A DNA stretch of 28,524 nucleotides from NCBI GenBank assembly GCA_964247295.1, contig CAXTTV010000042.1, forward strand, positions 1 to 28,524, written 5' to 3'. Both the position numbers and the translations under genes were made by a program. This DNA comes from CAXTTV01 sp964247295. Lineage in GTDB: Bacteria > Chloroflexota > Ktedonobacteria > Ktedonobacterales > Ktedonobacteraceae. Position 1 is the stretch's first letter. The number at the start of each line of letters is the position of its first letter. The notes under the pieces are model-generated. The model was not told where the DNA came from. It did not search any database and was given only the letters and a program-made list of their open reading frames with translations. Shown piece by piece: positions 7,729-16,761 of the stretch.

Positions 7729-8742
7729 ATGTCTTCTTCTCTGTCTTCGCGTTTATCCACGCTCTTTTTATTTTGTTGCTGTTTTTTGATGGTGAGTGCC
7801 TGTGGACAGACTCAAACCTCGACGGGTGGTTCGACTCCCACTACTTCAGCTACGCCTACTACCGTTTCAAGTGCCAGGGCAATCGATTACTATGGCAAGG
7901 AAATTGTGATTCCAGCCGACGCCCCAAAGCGCATCGTCTCTCTGGCTCCCAGTGAGAGTGAGACGCTGGCCGCTCTAGGTCTGGAGAGTAAGGTTGTGGG
8001 CGTTGATTTCAATACCAACTATCCATCCTCGCTCGCCGGTAAAGAGAAGGTTTCGGATGCCAGCGGAAAATACAATGTTGAGAAGATTGTCTCCCTTAAG
8101 CCAGATCTGGTGTTGGGCTACGGTGGGTTGACGAAAACCTACGATAGCCAGTTCCAGAGCCTTGGTCTGCGGGTGGTCGATCTTCCCCAGGTGAACTTTA
8201 CGCAACTATTGCCCCAGATTCAATTGGTAGGTCGCCTGACCTCAACAACTGAGGCCGCTAACAAAATCACTCAGGATCTTCAGCAACAGATCACCCAGGT
8301 GAAAACTACGGTTGCTGGCGCTCCTACGCCCAAAGTCCTTCTTGAAATAGACTACAGTACGCCGGGCAAACCTTTTGTTTTCGGTGGTGGTTCCTTTGGT
8401 GATGAGCTGGCTGTGGATGCCGGATCAACAAATGTGTTTCATGATAACACTACCAACGCTGGTTATCCTCAGGTGACCGATGAGGCAGTAATCAAAGATA
8501 ATCCCAATTATGTTCTGCTCACTGAGGATCCGGCCTATGGTGGAGACCCTAAGGCTGTGTATAAGCGGGCTAACTGGAATACTATTACCGCTGTGAAGGA
8601 TCACAAGGTCTACCATCTAAACGTGGATATTATGCAGCGACCGGGCCCGCGGCTGGTTCAGGGACTGCGCTGTGTCGCCCAGATCATTCATCCCGATAAG
8701 TTTAGTGGATCTTTGCCAGCCTACTGCTCCGCCAGCGTCTAG
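7729..8742 (+). CDS. btuF: Cobalamin-type ABC transporter substrate-binding lipoprotein
   Basis: 337 residues. The N-terminus is a lipoprotein signal peptide: a hydrophobic run, then lipobox VSAC with Cys25, followed by a Ser/Thr-rich tether (26-48). The mature part is a BtuF/FhuD-type periplasmic-binding fold: PKRIVSLAPSESETLAALGL at the start, VVGVDFNTNYP, and IVSLKPDLVLGYGG. It would capture corrinoids at the cell surface. The cobalamin riboswitch directly upstream makes B12 or cobinamide the likely ligand and supplies regulation. GGAGG lies nine bases before the ATG. Unusually, no BtuC permease or BtuD ATPase follows, so they must be encoded elsewhere or shared. An iron-siderophore ligand is less likely given the riboswitch. 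Confidence 0.9.
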   Translation: MSSSLSSRLSTLFLFCCCFLMVSACGQTQTSTGGSTPTTSATPTTVSSARAIDYYGKEIVIPADAPKRIVSLAPSESETLAALGLESKVVGVDFNTNYPSSLAGKEKVSDASGKYNVEKIVSLKPDLVLGYGGLTKTYDSQFQSLGLRVVDLPQVNFTQLLPQIQLVGRLTSTTEAANKITQDLQQQITQVKTTVAGAPTPKVLLEIDYSTPGKPFVFGGGSFGDELAVDAGSTNVFHDNTTNAGYPQVTDEAVIKDNPNYVLLTEDPAYGGDPKAVYKRANWNTITAVKDHKVYHLNVDIMQRPGPRLVQGLRCVAQIIHPDKFSGSLPAYCSASV

Positions 8743-8749
8743 AAACAGG

Positions 8750-8780
8750 GCAGGAGAGCATCTATCTCTCCTGCTTTTTT
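8750..8780 (+). terminator. Rho-independent terminator after btuF
   Basis: GCAGGAGA (8750-8757) pairs perfectly with TCTCCTGC (8767-8774) and is followed by six T (8775-8780). It lies just after the btuF stop and also separates it from the convergent glycosyltransferase gene. Confidence 0.88.
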
Positions 8781-8790
8781 GCGGGTTCAG

Positions 8791-10464
8791 CTATTGTTGA
8801 AGCGGCTCGTACAGAAAGATGCTGACGGTACGCTGCCGACTCAAGGCGATCAGATGATAGTGCTTGTCCAGCCAATTCTGTGTGCGCTGTACGGCTGGTC
8901 CATTTGTTGGGCGACCAACAATATAGAAAAAGCGGGGATGTTTTGCCGAATAAGCCTCAATCTGCTCTGGGTTGAGCGCCTGCTTGGGGTCAGAACGGTG
9001 CTGATGCAGGTCATAGACGATCCAGGGCACATAGCCTGGTGCATCCTTTGGGAGCTGGATTGGGCTTTGATCGATCTGAAGATAGTAGGAGATCCCGAGT
9101 TGACAGCCATTAGCGTTGTCATAGCAGATCACCCCATCGTCCGGGTGGGCCACCCGTTCCAGCCAGTGCGCTGTATAATTCCAATCCTCTACCTGCGCAC
9201 TCTGATAATACATGGGGACCTGTCGGGCCGCTAACAGCACTAAAATCAGGGTCAACCCCAGGCTGACCAGGCGGCGTTTCGCGAAAAGTGATAAGCCCAA
9301 ACTAACCAGGAGAAACAGCGGCGGCACAGTTACTACAAGATATCGGGGAAGAAAAAGGCGAATGCTGCCCTGCGAGACGAGATAGCTGACCACAATCGGA
9401 ATTACCAGCCAGCAGAGCAGACATAAACTAAGAGGAAAAAGATCTCTGACTTTTGCTCCCATCCTGTTCTGATCTAAAAGAGCGTAGAGTCGCTTTCGCA
9501 TCAGGCTTGAGTGTGTTGCCAGCCCGGCTATAATCGCGAGCAGGCAGAAAGCGAGCAGGCAGGTACGGTAGAGTTGATCATAGTTAACGATGGTATTAAT
9601 GAGCGAAGTGATCGCCGAAGGGTGAGGAACCGGTATCCATCCGGTCAGTGAACCATGACTGCTGGCCCTGACCATTGGAAAAATGCCGATCAAGACCGCT
9701 CCACCGCTCAGACCGATCTGCTTCCACTGGCTTCGAGCAGTGGCTCTCCAAGCCGTAGGAACAATGAGCAGCGCCGCGATCGCGATCCCTTGCGAAAAAA
9801 ATACAAGCATGCTGAAAAGGTGAATGTAGACCGAGAGGATCATACAGATGCTATAGCAGATCCACAAGCGTTTATTGCCGGGATCACGCGCCATCAGCAT
9901 CAGGAGAGCGTACCAGCCGAGACAGATCAGCGCTAATTGAATGGCGTAGGAGCGTGTCTCTTGTGTGTAAATCAGTTGTAGATCATTTAGCATGTAAAGC
10001 AGGGCCGCGACCATTCCCGCCCACAGACCAATGAGACGCCGACCGATTATAAAGACCAGCATTGAGGCGATGGCCGCGCAAATCGCTGAAGGGAAGCGCA
10101 CCACTGTCTCTGTGGGTAAGATGCCGAGTACATCCGTGATCTGTAACCAGAAGTGTAGAAAGAAATAGTAAAGCGCCATGTTTGGCTGGCTGATCGTTAC
10201 GACTTTCCAGAGCGTCGGAAGATCCTGACGGGCGCGTTCCACCGAGAGCAGTTCGTCAAACCACATGCTCGGGGCTCCAATCTGATATAGGTTCAGCCCA
10301 AGAGCCAGGATGACAAGCCCTATCCCAATCAATACGGGACTGGAAAAGGTGAGACTGTCTCGTAAAAGTTGATATGCTCCTTCCTCCTCTCCCCTTAGTG
10401 AGAGCTCCGCTCTCGATTCTGAAAATACTTCAACCTTTCCGCCCTTACCACCTGTTGTTTTCAT
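8791..10464 (-). CDS. GT39-type membrane glycosyltransferase
   Basis: A 557-residue polytopic membrane protein resembling dolichyl-phosphate-mannose/ArnT-type transferases, which move a sugar from a lipid phosphate to protein or lipid on the outer face of the membrane. After the first membrane segment comes MWFDELLSVERA; its Asp-Glu pair (about 70-71) matches the catalytic acidic loop of the family. QPNMALYYFFLHFW near 93-106 corresponds to the usual HPPLYY motif. About ten hydrophobic segments follow, then a soluble C-terminal part. I chose the ATG at 10464 because GAAAGG lies six bases before it, whereas the in-frame ATG 18 bases upstream has no ribosome site. The substrate cannot be read from sequence. 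It lies 107 bases downstream of the DUF2071 gene and may be cotranscribed. Confidence 0.85.
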   Translation of the reverse strand: MKTTGGKGGKVEVFSESRAELSLRGEEEGAYQLLRDSLTFSSPVLIGIGLVILALGLNLYQIGAPSMWFDELLSVERARQDLPTLWKVVTISQPNMALYYFFLHFWLQITDVLGILPTETVVRFPSAICAAIASMLVFIIGRRLIGLWAGMVAALLYMLNDLQLIYTQETRSYAIQLALICLGWYALLMLMARDPGNKRLWICYSICMILSVYIHLFSMLVFFSQGIAIAALLIVPTAWRATARSQWKQIGLSGGAVLIGIFPMVRASSHGSLTGWIPVPHPSAITSLINTIVNYDQLYRTCLLAFCLLAIIAGLATHSSLMRKRLYALLDQNRMGAKVRDLFPLSLCLLCWLVIPIVVSYLVSQGSIRLFLPRYLVVTVPPLFLLVSLGLSLFAKRRLVSLGLTLILVLLAARQVPMYYQSAQVEDWNYTAHWLERVAHPDDGVICYDNANGCQLGISYYLQIDQSPIQLPKDAPGYVPWIVYDLHQHRSDPKQALNPEQIEAYSAKHPRFFYIVGRPTNGPAVQRTQNWLDKHYHLIALSRQRTVSIFLYEPLQQ

Positions 10465-10571
10465 TTTCAACCTTTCAAGCATATAAATGTACTATATTTG
10501 CATAGTGTTCCTGTATAAAGAACAGCTATTTATATAATACATATGCCTGTATAGTTGCCTTCTACCAGAAT

Positions 10572-11327
10572 TTAAAGCGGGAAGATTCTGTGCAGGGGCC
10601 AGATAATCACCTCCTGAGTCTGAGCATACTGAAGCAAGGGAGCTGTACCTGGCCGCTGAATGCCATGAGAGACTCCCATTGTATCGATCTCGGTTGTGAG
10701 CGCGGCTGGTTGTAATGACCATTGTGGATGATGGATATCGCCTCTATAGACGCGGTGGCGCACTACGGTGTAGAGGCTATAGCGTTCGGTAAGCCAGTGC
10801 TCGATAGAGCCAGGGGCAGCCGGGAAGGCCGGGGCAACTGGCTTGTACGCTCCTGTGAAGTCGGCGTTGGCAACGCCACGGTGATTTCGGTGGTTCTGAT
10901 AGAGTATCTCCTCGCCCTTGCGTTGACCGCTCATAATTGCATTGTAGTAAGGGAGAGCGAAAAGCCGACGTGCCCCCAGAACGGCAAGAGGACTATTGGC
11001 GTCCAGGCTAAAGAAATAGACGCCTCCGATCCCATTTACACTAACGTATGTGCGAACGTTCATCTCGAAAAAGCGAGAGATATAGGGAGTGTAGGGGGTG
11101 CCGCGCAGTCGAACATCAGTCATATGAAAGGGGACGATTCCGACCCAGGCCTGCCCGTCAAAGGTATCCAGGTGGAGTTCCGCTGGAACCAGGGGACGCA
11201 TCTGCTCTACAGGAATCGGCCAGTGAGCGAAAAGTAGATCGCGCCAGACCTGAGTCATAATCCAGGAGCCTTTGGGGAGAGGGTAGGGCCGATGGTCTAT
11301 TTTATTTAAAATTGTGCGTGTGTCCAT
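10572..11327 (-). CDS. DUF2071 (YqjF-like) protein
   Basis: A 251-residue protein matching the DUF2071/YqjF family: WRDLLFAHWPIPVEQMRPLVP near 28-48, then GQAWVGIVPFHMTDVRLRG, RFFEMNVRTYV, GVYFFSLDANSPLAV and the central ALPYYNA. The family's biochemical role is not established; the fold is reported to be related to acetoacetate decarboxylase. No signal peptide or membrane segment is seen, so it is probably cytoplasmic. An AAGAG precedes the ATG. It lies upstream of the glycosyltransferase on the same strand and diverges from the phosphoketolase gene. Confidence 0.85.
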   Translation of the reverse strand: MDTRTILNKIDHRPYPLPKGSWIMTQVWRDLLFAHWPIPVEQMRPLVPAELHLDTFDGQAWVGIVPFHMTDVRLRGTPYTPYISRFFEMNVRTYVSVNGIGGVYFFSLDANSPLAVLGARRLFALPYYNAIMSGQRKGEEILYQNHRNHRGVANADFTGAYKPVAPAFPAAPGSIEHWLTERYSLYTVVRHRVYRGDIHHPQWSLQPAALTTEIDTMGVSHGIQRPGTAPLLQYAQTQEVIIWPLHRIFPL

Positions 11328-11609
11328 GAGATGCTCTTTCTGTGCTATGCTTATATGTGAGGTTACTGAGTAACTATCAGAGCGCGCATTATTTTTGTCC
11401 TTTTTATAATTCTAGCACCAGTATGCTTGAAGGAGTATCAAAATCTTTTGAAAAATTGGGCCATCTGCCTGCACATATCCTTTGGGCATGTCGCGTTCGT
11501 GTATGCCCCTGCGTGAATCAGATGTGACCCTTGTTTTGGAACATCGCCGTTCCCATGGCTGGTAAAGTCTTAAAGATATTTCAACTATGTCCCTATGGAG
11601 GTCTTCTGT

Positions 11610-13994
11610 ATGTCCACTCTTGACCAGGCGCGTCTCGATCTTATGGATCGTTATTGGAGAGCCGCGAACTACTTAACTGTTGGCCAGATCTATCTACAGG
11701 CAAACCCCTTACTCAAGGAACCGCTGCGCCCCGAGAACATCAAGCCGCGCCTTATGGGTCACTGGGGGACCTCGCCGGGACTGAGCTTTATTTATGCTCA
11801 TCTGAACCGACTGATTCGGGAGCAGAATATTGACATGATTTATCTCGCGGGGCCGGGGCATGGTGGGCCAGCCGTGCTTGCGAATGTTTATCTTGAGGGA
11901 ACGTATTCAGAGGTTTATCCAGAGATCCCCGAGACTGAAGAGGGGATCAAGCGCCTGTTCCGCCAATTCTCGACTCCGGGTGGTGTGCCCAGTCATGTGA
12001 GCGTTCCGACACCGGGATCGATCCATGAGGGCGGCGAACTGGGTTATGTACTGGTCCATGCCTTTGGCGCGGTCTTCGATAATCCCGATCTGATCGCGGC
12101 AGCAGTGGTTGGTGATGGTGAGGCTGAAACCGGTCCGCTAGAGGGATCGTGGAAGTGTATCGATTTTCTGGATCCCGCGCGCGATGGGGCCGTGCTGCCG
12201 ATCCTTCACCTCAACGGCTATAAAATCTCAGGGCCAACAGTATTGGGACGCCGGGATGATCAGTCGATCAATAATCTTTTGACTGGTCATGGTTACAATG
12301 TGCATTTTGTGAAGGGGGACGATCCTCACAAAATGCATCTGCAATTCGCGGAAACCCTCGACCAGTGTTACCAGGAAATTCGCAACATTCAGGAACGGGC
12401 TCGCGGCGAGCAAGGATCGACCGGAGTGCCCCGCTGGCCGATGATTGTTTTGCGTACCCCCAAGGGGTGGACCGGGCCAAAAGAATATAAAGGTGTGCCG
12501 ATCGAGGGGACATTCCGCGCCCATCAGGTCCCCCTAACCGAGGTCAGGACCGATCCTGAGCAACTTCGGATGCTCGAAGGTTGGATGAAAAGCTATCATC
12601 CCGAGGAACTGTTTGATGAGCGTGGCAAGCTCATTCCCGAATTGGCAGAGCTTGCTCCCAAAGGCGATCTAAGGATGGGCTCGAATCCCCATGCCAACGG
12701 TGGACGGCTGCTGGTTGATCTGGATCTGCCTGACTTTCGCGATTATGCTATTGAAGTGAAAAAGCCCGCGACCAGCTATATCGAAGCAACGCGCCAGATG
12801 GGGAAGATGATGCGCGATATGTTCAAGATGAATGAGCAGCAGCGGAACTTCCGGTTATTCTGTCCCGATGAGACCAACTCCAACCGTCTGGGCGACGTTT
12901 TTGATGTAGAGCATCGTACATTTGAGGAGACGATTGAGCCCAAAGATGATCATCTCGCTCGGGCAGGACGCGTCATGGAAGTCTTGAGCGAGCACCTGTG
13001 TGAGGGCTGGTTAGAGGGTTATCTGCTGACCGGACGACACGGCCTCTTCGCTACCTATGAGGCCTTCGCAATGATCGTTGACTCAATGGTAGTACAGCAT
13101 TCTAAATGGCTGGAGGGCTCGCGGAATCTATCGTGGCGTAAGCCCATCTCATCGGACAACATTCTGCTGACCTCTACCTGCTGGCGCAACGATCATAACG
13201 GCTTCAGTCATCAGGGCCCTGGCCTGATCGATACCATGTTGTCCCGTAAGGGGACGGTGGCTCGTGTCTATCTGCCTCCCGATGCAAACTGCCTGCTCTC
13301 CGTAACAGATCACTGTTTCCGTAGCCGCGATTACATCAATCTGATTGTGATTGACAAACAGCCGCATCTTCAATACCTTCCGATGGATGAGGCGATCGAG
13401 CACTGTGCTCGTGGGCTCTCGATCTGGAAATGGGCAGGGAATGAGGGAGATCTGGAGCCGGATGTCGTGCTCGGCTGCGCCGGTGATGTGATGACGATGG
13501 AGACGGTCGCGGCTGCTCAGTGGTTAATGGAGCGGATTCCCGAGCTTAAGATCCGTGTGGTCAACGTTGTGGATCTAATGACTCTCTATCCGCCCGATGT
13601 GCATCCGCATGGTCTGGATGACTCGGTGTTTGTGGAGCACTTCACCGAGGAGAAGCCAGTGGTGTTTGCTTTCCATGGCTATCAAAGAGCTATCCATCAG
13701 TTGATTCACGGCCGTCCGCGTCCTGGTCGTTTCCATGTGCGTGGTTTTAACGAACAGGGAACGACAACCACACCTTTTGACATGGTCGTGCTCAATGGTG
13801 TAAGCCGCTACCATCTGGCAATGATAGCCCTGCGGAGCGTCAGCCGTGTCAATCATCTGATCGCCCCGCTGCTTCAGGAATGTGAGGAGATGCTGGCCCG
13901 ACACCATAGCTACGTCCGTGAGCATTTTGAAGATCTGCCAGAGATTCGCGATTGGACCTGGAACTGGAGTGAGTCGGCTCATACAACTGTCTGA
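11610..13994 (+). CDS. xfp: Phosphoketolase (xylulose-5-P / fructose-6-P)
   Basis: A thiamine-diphosphate enzyme that splits xylulose-5-phosphate or fructose-6-phosphate with phosphate, giving acetyl phosphate plus an aldose phosphate. The 794-residue length is typical. Motifs include GPGHGGPA near 81-88, SHVSVPTPGSIHEGGELG near 128-145, and the ThDP/Mg-binding GDGEAETGPLE near 168-178 followed by LHLNGYKISGPTVLGR. The C-terminal domain has FHGYQRAIHQLIHGR. I start it at the ATG at 11610, seven bases after GGAGGT; an in-frame ATG at 11595 would place that ribosome site inside the gene. Acetate kinase follows after a strong hairpin and consumes the acetyl phosphate, so the two genes form a short pathway making ATP. 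Confidence 0.96.
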   Translation: MSTLDQARLDLMDRYWRAANYLTVGQIYLQANPLLKEPLRPENIKPRLMGHWGTSPGLSFIYAHLNRLIREQNIDMIYLAGPGHGGPAVLANVYLEGTYSEVYPEIPETEEGIKRLFRQFSTPGGVPSHVSVPTPGSIHEGGELGYVLVHAFGAVFDNPDLIAAAVVGDGEAETGPLEGSWKCIDFLDPARDGAVLPILHLNGYKISGPTVLGRRDDQSINNLLTGHGYNVHFVKGDDPHKMHLQFAETLDQCYQEIRNIQERARGEQGSTGVPRWPMIVLRTPKGWTGPKEYKGVPIEGTFRAHQVPLTEVRTDPEQLRMLEGWMKSYHPEELFDERGKLIPELAELAPKGDLRMGSNPHANGGRLLVDLDLPDFRDYAIEVKKPATSYIEATRQMGKMMRDMFKMNEQQRNFRLFCPDETNSNRLGDVFDVEHRTFEETIEPKDDHLARAGRVMEVLSEHLCEGWLEGYLLTGRHGLFATYEAFAMIVDSMVVQHSKWLEGSRNLSWRKPISSDNILLTSTCWRNDHNGFSHQGPGLIDTMLSRKGTVARVYLPPDANCLLSVTDHCFRSRDYINLIVIDKQPHLQYLPMDEAIEHCARGLSIWKWAGNEGDLEPDVVLGCAGDVMTMETVAAAQWLMERIPELKIRVVNVVDLMTLYPPDVHPHGLDDSVFVEHFTEEKPVVFAFHGYQRAIHQLIHGRPRPGRFHVRGFNEQGTTTTPFDMVVLNGVSRYHLAMIALRSVSRVNHLIAPLLQECEEMLARHHSYVREHFEDLPEIRDWTWNWSESAHTTV

Positions 13995-14017
13995 TAGCCG
14001 TTGAACGATAACATCAA

Positions 14018-14059
14018 ATATCGCCTGCGCCACAGTCATAGCTGTGGCGCAGGCGATAT
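14018..14059 (+). other. Strong intercistronic hairpin between xfp and ackA
   Basis: ATATCGCCTGCGCCACAG at 14018-14035 pairs perfectly over 18 bp with 14042-14059 around a six-base loop. It fills most of the 86-base gap between the two genes. No T-run follows, so full termination is doubtful. A partial terminator or an mRNA-stabilising/processing hairpin that sets the ratio of the two enzymes is more likely. Confidence 0.75.
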
Positions 14060-14080
14060 ACCTGCTCAAAGGGGGAACCA

Positions 14081-15316
14081 ATGAAGATTCTCGTTTTAAA
14101 TGCTGGTTCCAGTACGCAAAAAAGTTATGTGTACGAGATTGGGGATATGCTGCCCGAGACCGCCCCCGAACCACTCTGGGAGGGGTTAGCCGATTGGGGT
14201 AAAAGTGCGGGCAAAAGCCAGATACAGATAACTACAAAGCATGGGAAACAGGAGTATGAACTCTCGACAGATCAGCGAATTGAGGTGGTTGAACGGCTCC
14301 TCTCGTCGATTTGGAGCGGCCAGGATCGGGTGGTTGAAGATCCATTAGAGATCGCGATCGTTGGGCATCGCGTCGTCCATGGGGGCCCTCGCTACTCCGA
14401 GAGTGTGCCCGTAACGCCTGAAGTAAAGCAGACGATTCAAGATCTTTTTCATTTTGCTCCCCTGCACAATCCCGCGAACCTGGAAGGAATTACCGCAGTT
14501 GAGAAGATCTTGCCCCAGACCCCTCAGGTCGCGGCCTTCGATACCGCCTTTCACCGCCGGTTGCCTCTAGAGTCGCGGGTTTATCCCGGCCCTTACTGGT
14601 GGTATGAGCAGGAGATTCAGCGCTACGGCTTTCATGGTATCAGCCTCAGCTACTGCACCCGGCGGGTCGCGCAACTATTGCGCAAAGACGAAAAGGCCCA
14701 GCGCCTGATCATCTGCCATCTGGGGAACGGCTGCTCGGTCTCGGCCATCCAGAATGGGCACAGCCTGGATACAACAATGGGTTTTACCCCCCTAGAAGGT
14801 GTGATGATGGGGACGCGCTCCGGCACCGTTGATCCCAGTATTTTGATCTATCTGATGCGTCAGCAAAAGGAGACCGCAGATGGTCTGGAAAAGATGCTGA
14901 ACAAAGAATCTGGATTGAAGGGGATCTCCGGCGTCTCAAGCGATCTTCGAGAGGTACTCAAAGCCAGAGATGAAGGCAACGAGCGAGCAAAACTGGCCTT
15001 TGATCTCTATATTCATCGGCTCCGTGGATTTATCGGCTCCATGCTCCCGGTCCTTAATGGCCTGGACGCCCTGGTGTTTACCGGAGGTGTGGGTGAGAAC
15101 TCATCTGATGTTCGGGCCGCCACCTGCGAGTCCCTGGCCTTTATGGGCCTCAAACTGGATGAGCAGCAGAACGCCAAATCACCGGCTGACACGGTAATTT
15201 CTACACAGGATTCCAGCACTCCCATCCTCCTGGTGCATACATTGGAGGATTGGGAGATTGCTCGGGAGTGCTGGCAGCTTGCTCAGTCAGGTAAAGTGAC
15301 ACCTCATAGATCATAA
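14081..15316 (+). CDS. ackA: Acetate kinase
   Basis: Converts acetyl phosphate and ADP into acetate and ATP. The 411-residue length fits. The family's N-terminal motif reads MKILVLNAGSSTQKS (Asn7). VGHRVVHGG is at 94-102, AAFDTAFH with Asp154 near 151-158, and HLGNGCSVSA at 213-222. TMGFTPLEG is at 232-240, GTRSG at 244-248, and FTGGVGENS in the C-terminal part. These cover the ATP-binding and catalytic residues of the ASKHA fold. GGGGG lies a few bases before the ATG. Directly downstream of phosphoketolase, whose product is its substrate. No phosphotransacetylase gene is nearby. Confidence 0.97.
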   Translation: MKILVLNAGSSTQKSYVYEIGDMLPETAPEPLWEGLADWGKSAGKSQIQITTKHGKQEYELSTDQRIEVVERLLSSIWSGQDRVVEDPLEIAIVGHRVVHGGPRYSESVPVTPEVKQTIQDLFHFAPLHNPANLEGITAVEKILPQTPQVAAFDTAFHRRLPLESRVYPGPYWWYEQEIQRYGFHGISLSYCTRRVAQLLRKDEKAQRLIICHLGNGCSVSAIQNGHSLDTTMGFTPLEGVMMGTRSGTVDPSILIYLMRQQKETADGLEKMLNKESGLKGISGVSSDLREVLKARDEGNERAKLAFDLYIHRLRGFIGSMLPVLNGLDALVFTGGVGENSSDVRAATCESLAFMGLKLDEQQNAKSPADTVISTQDSSTPILLVHTLEDWEIARECWQLAQSGKVTPHRS

Positions 15317-15378
15317 ACTGGCTCTCCCCTGGAAAGATAGCTATAATGGGGCATAATCTCATAGGAGGGAAAAAGCGG

Positions 15379-15870
15379 ATGGCGAAAGTATCGTATCCTG
15401 TGACCCCGGCGATCCGCCTGTTGCGCCAGAAAAAGATCGAGTTTGTGCCTCACCTTTACACTTATGAAGAGCATGGAGGGACGGAGCAGGCGGCTGAGAT
15501 TCTCGGAGTGCCGGAGCACAACGTCATTAAAACCCTGATTATGGAGACCGATGAGCATCAACCGCTGATAATTCTCATGCATGGGGATCGTGCGGTCTCC
15601 ACAAAGCAGTTAGCGCGAGAGATCGGAGCCCGGCAGGTTCAACCGGTTCAGCCTGAGCGCGCCAACAAGCTCACCGGTTATCAGGTTGGTGGGATCAGCC
15701 CCTTTGGGACGCAGACCGTCCTGCCGATCTATATCCAGCGGAGCATCCTGGATCTGGAGCGTATCTACATTAACGGAGGGAAGCGTGGCTTTCTCATTGA
15801 GATCGCCGCCACTGATCTCCAGAAGGCTCTGGACACTATTCACCCAGTCGAGGCTGAAACCGCCTCTTGA
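15379..15870 (+). CDS. ybaK: YbaK/EbsC-type Cys-tRNA(Pro)/aminoacyl-tRNA deacylase
   Basis: A 163-residue member of the YbaK/EbsC family, which hydrolyses Cys mis-attached to tRNA-Pro. Visible features are TPAIRLLRQKKIEF at the start, TEQAAEILGVPEHNVIKTL, the conserved GDRAVSTKQLAREIG, which holds the family's catalytic Lys, GYQVGGISPFG, and INGGKRGFLIEI near the end. I chose the ATG at 15379 because AGGAGGG lies nine bases before it; an ATG 33 bases upstream has no ribosome site and lies within a TATAAT-like promoter region (15342-15347). Single gene, 62 bases after ackA. Confidence 0.92.
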   Translation: MAKVSYPVTPAIRLLRQKKIEFVPHLYTYEEHGGTEQAAEILGVPEHNVIKTLIMETDEHQPLIILMHGDRAVSTKQLAREIGARQVQPVQPERANKLTGYQVGGISPFGTQTVLPIYIQRSILDLERIYINGGKRGFLIEIAATDLQKALDTIHPVEAETAS

Positions 15871-15990
15871 TTTCCAGGGGCCTGGAGAATTCTCATGACT
15901 CTTTAAACTGAAATACTCCCCTCTTTAGCCTTCGCAGATCTCTTATAGAAAAGATCTTTGATTTGCGAAAAAGCTAGAGGAGAGATCGAC

Positions 15991-16551
15991 GTGATAATTC
16001 AGAGCCCTGCGCGTAACATACAGCGATCCTGGCAGACCCTGGTATTACGCGGTATTATCGCTGTATTGTTTGGAGCCCTAACCATACTGTTTCCTGGTCT
16101 GACCCTGCTAATCCTGGTGTTTTTCTTTGCCGGTTATTCCCTGGCGGACGGTATTCTCGCCTGCGTGCTGGCGATTCACCAGAGATCACATTTTCGTTAC
16201 TGGTGGGTCATCTTCCTGGAAGGAGTAGCCGGGATCATCATTGGCCTTTTAACCTTCATCTGGCCGGGAGTCACCAGCCTCATCTTGCTTTCGCTTATCA
16301 CCGCCTGGGCCTTGATAACTGGCGTGTTGGAACTGATAGCCGCCTTTTTTCACAGGTCCATTCACGGTTTTGAATGGCCGCTGGCCCTGGCCGGCTTTAT
16401 CTCCGTCATGTTGGGGATCGCCCTGATCTCTCGACCAGTAGGTAGTATCCTGCTTATCGTCGAAGCTATTGGCTTTTACGCCTTCGCCTTTGGGGCGCTC
16501 ATGGTCTTCCGAGCCATTCGGATCTGGAGTGAGCATCCCGTTCAGGCGTGA
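15991..16551 (+). CDS. HdeD-family (DUF308) membrane protein
   Basis: 186 residues with about six hydrophobic segments in three similar pairs, the usual HdeD/DUF308 layout. Typical phrases are LVLRGIIAVLFGALTILFPG near 18-37, WWVIFLEGVAGIIIGLLTFI near 70-89 and LALAGFISVMLGIALISRP in the third unit. In E. coli HdeD is linked to acid resistance at high cell density; the role in other phyla is not known. I start at GTG 15991, preceded by GAGGAGAG six bases away; upstream codons lack a ribosome site. Confidence 0.85.
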   Translation: MIIQSPARNIQRSWQTLVLRGIIAVLFGALTILFPGLTLLILVFFFAGYSLADGILACVLAIHQRSHFRYWWVIFLEGVAGIIIGLLTFIWPGVTSLILLSLITAWALITGVLELIAAFFHRSIHGFEWPLALAGFISVMLGIALISRPVGSILLIVEAIGFYAFAFGALMVFRAIRIWSEHPVQA

Positions 16552-16761
16552 GATCTGACATGGGAATTGTTTGAAACTTCGGGTCTATTTTGTGCGTGCA
16601 TACATCGGTTGCTTGCTCCTTTCCAGAGGAACGTAAAGGGAGATCGCGTGGTGGAGGGAACCTGAGGAAGAGCGTTCTCAACTGGCAAGCTTACTTCTTA
16701 GATAACTCGACATACTTGCGCATGGAGTTAGTAGGAAAATCAACAAAAAGGAGTATGGATC

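Noticed and set aside
11342..11527. 61-codon plus-strand frame before phosphoketolase
   Set aside because: No ribosome site at its start and no conserved pattern; treated as intergenic leader DNA.
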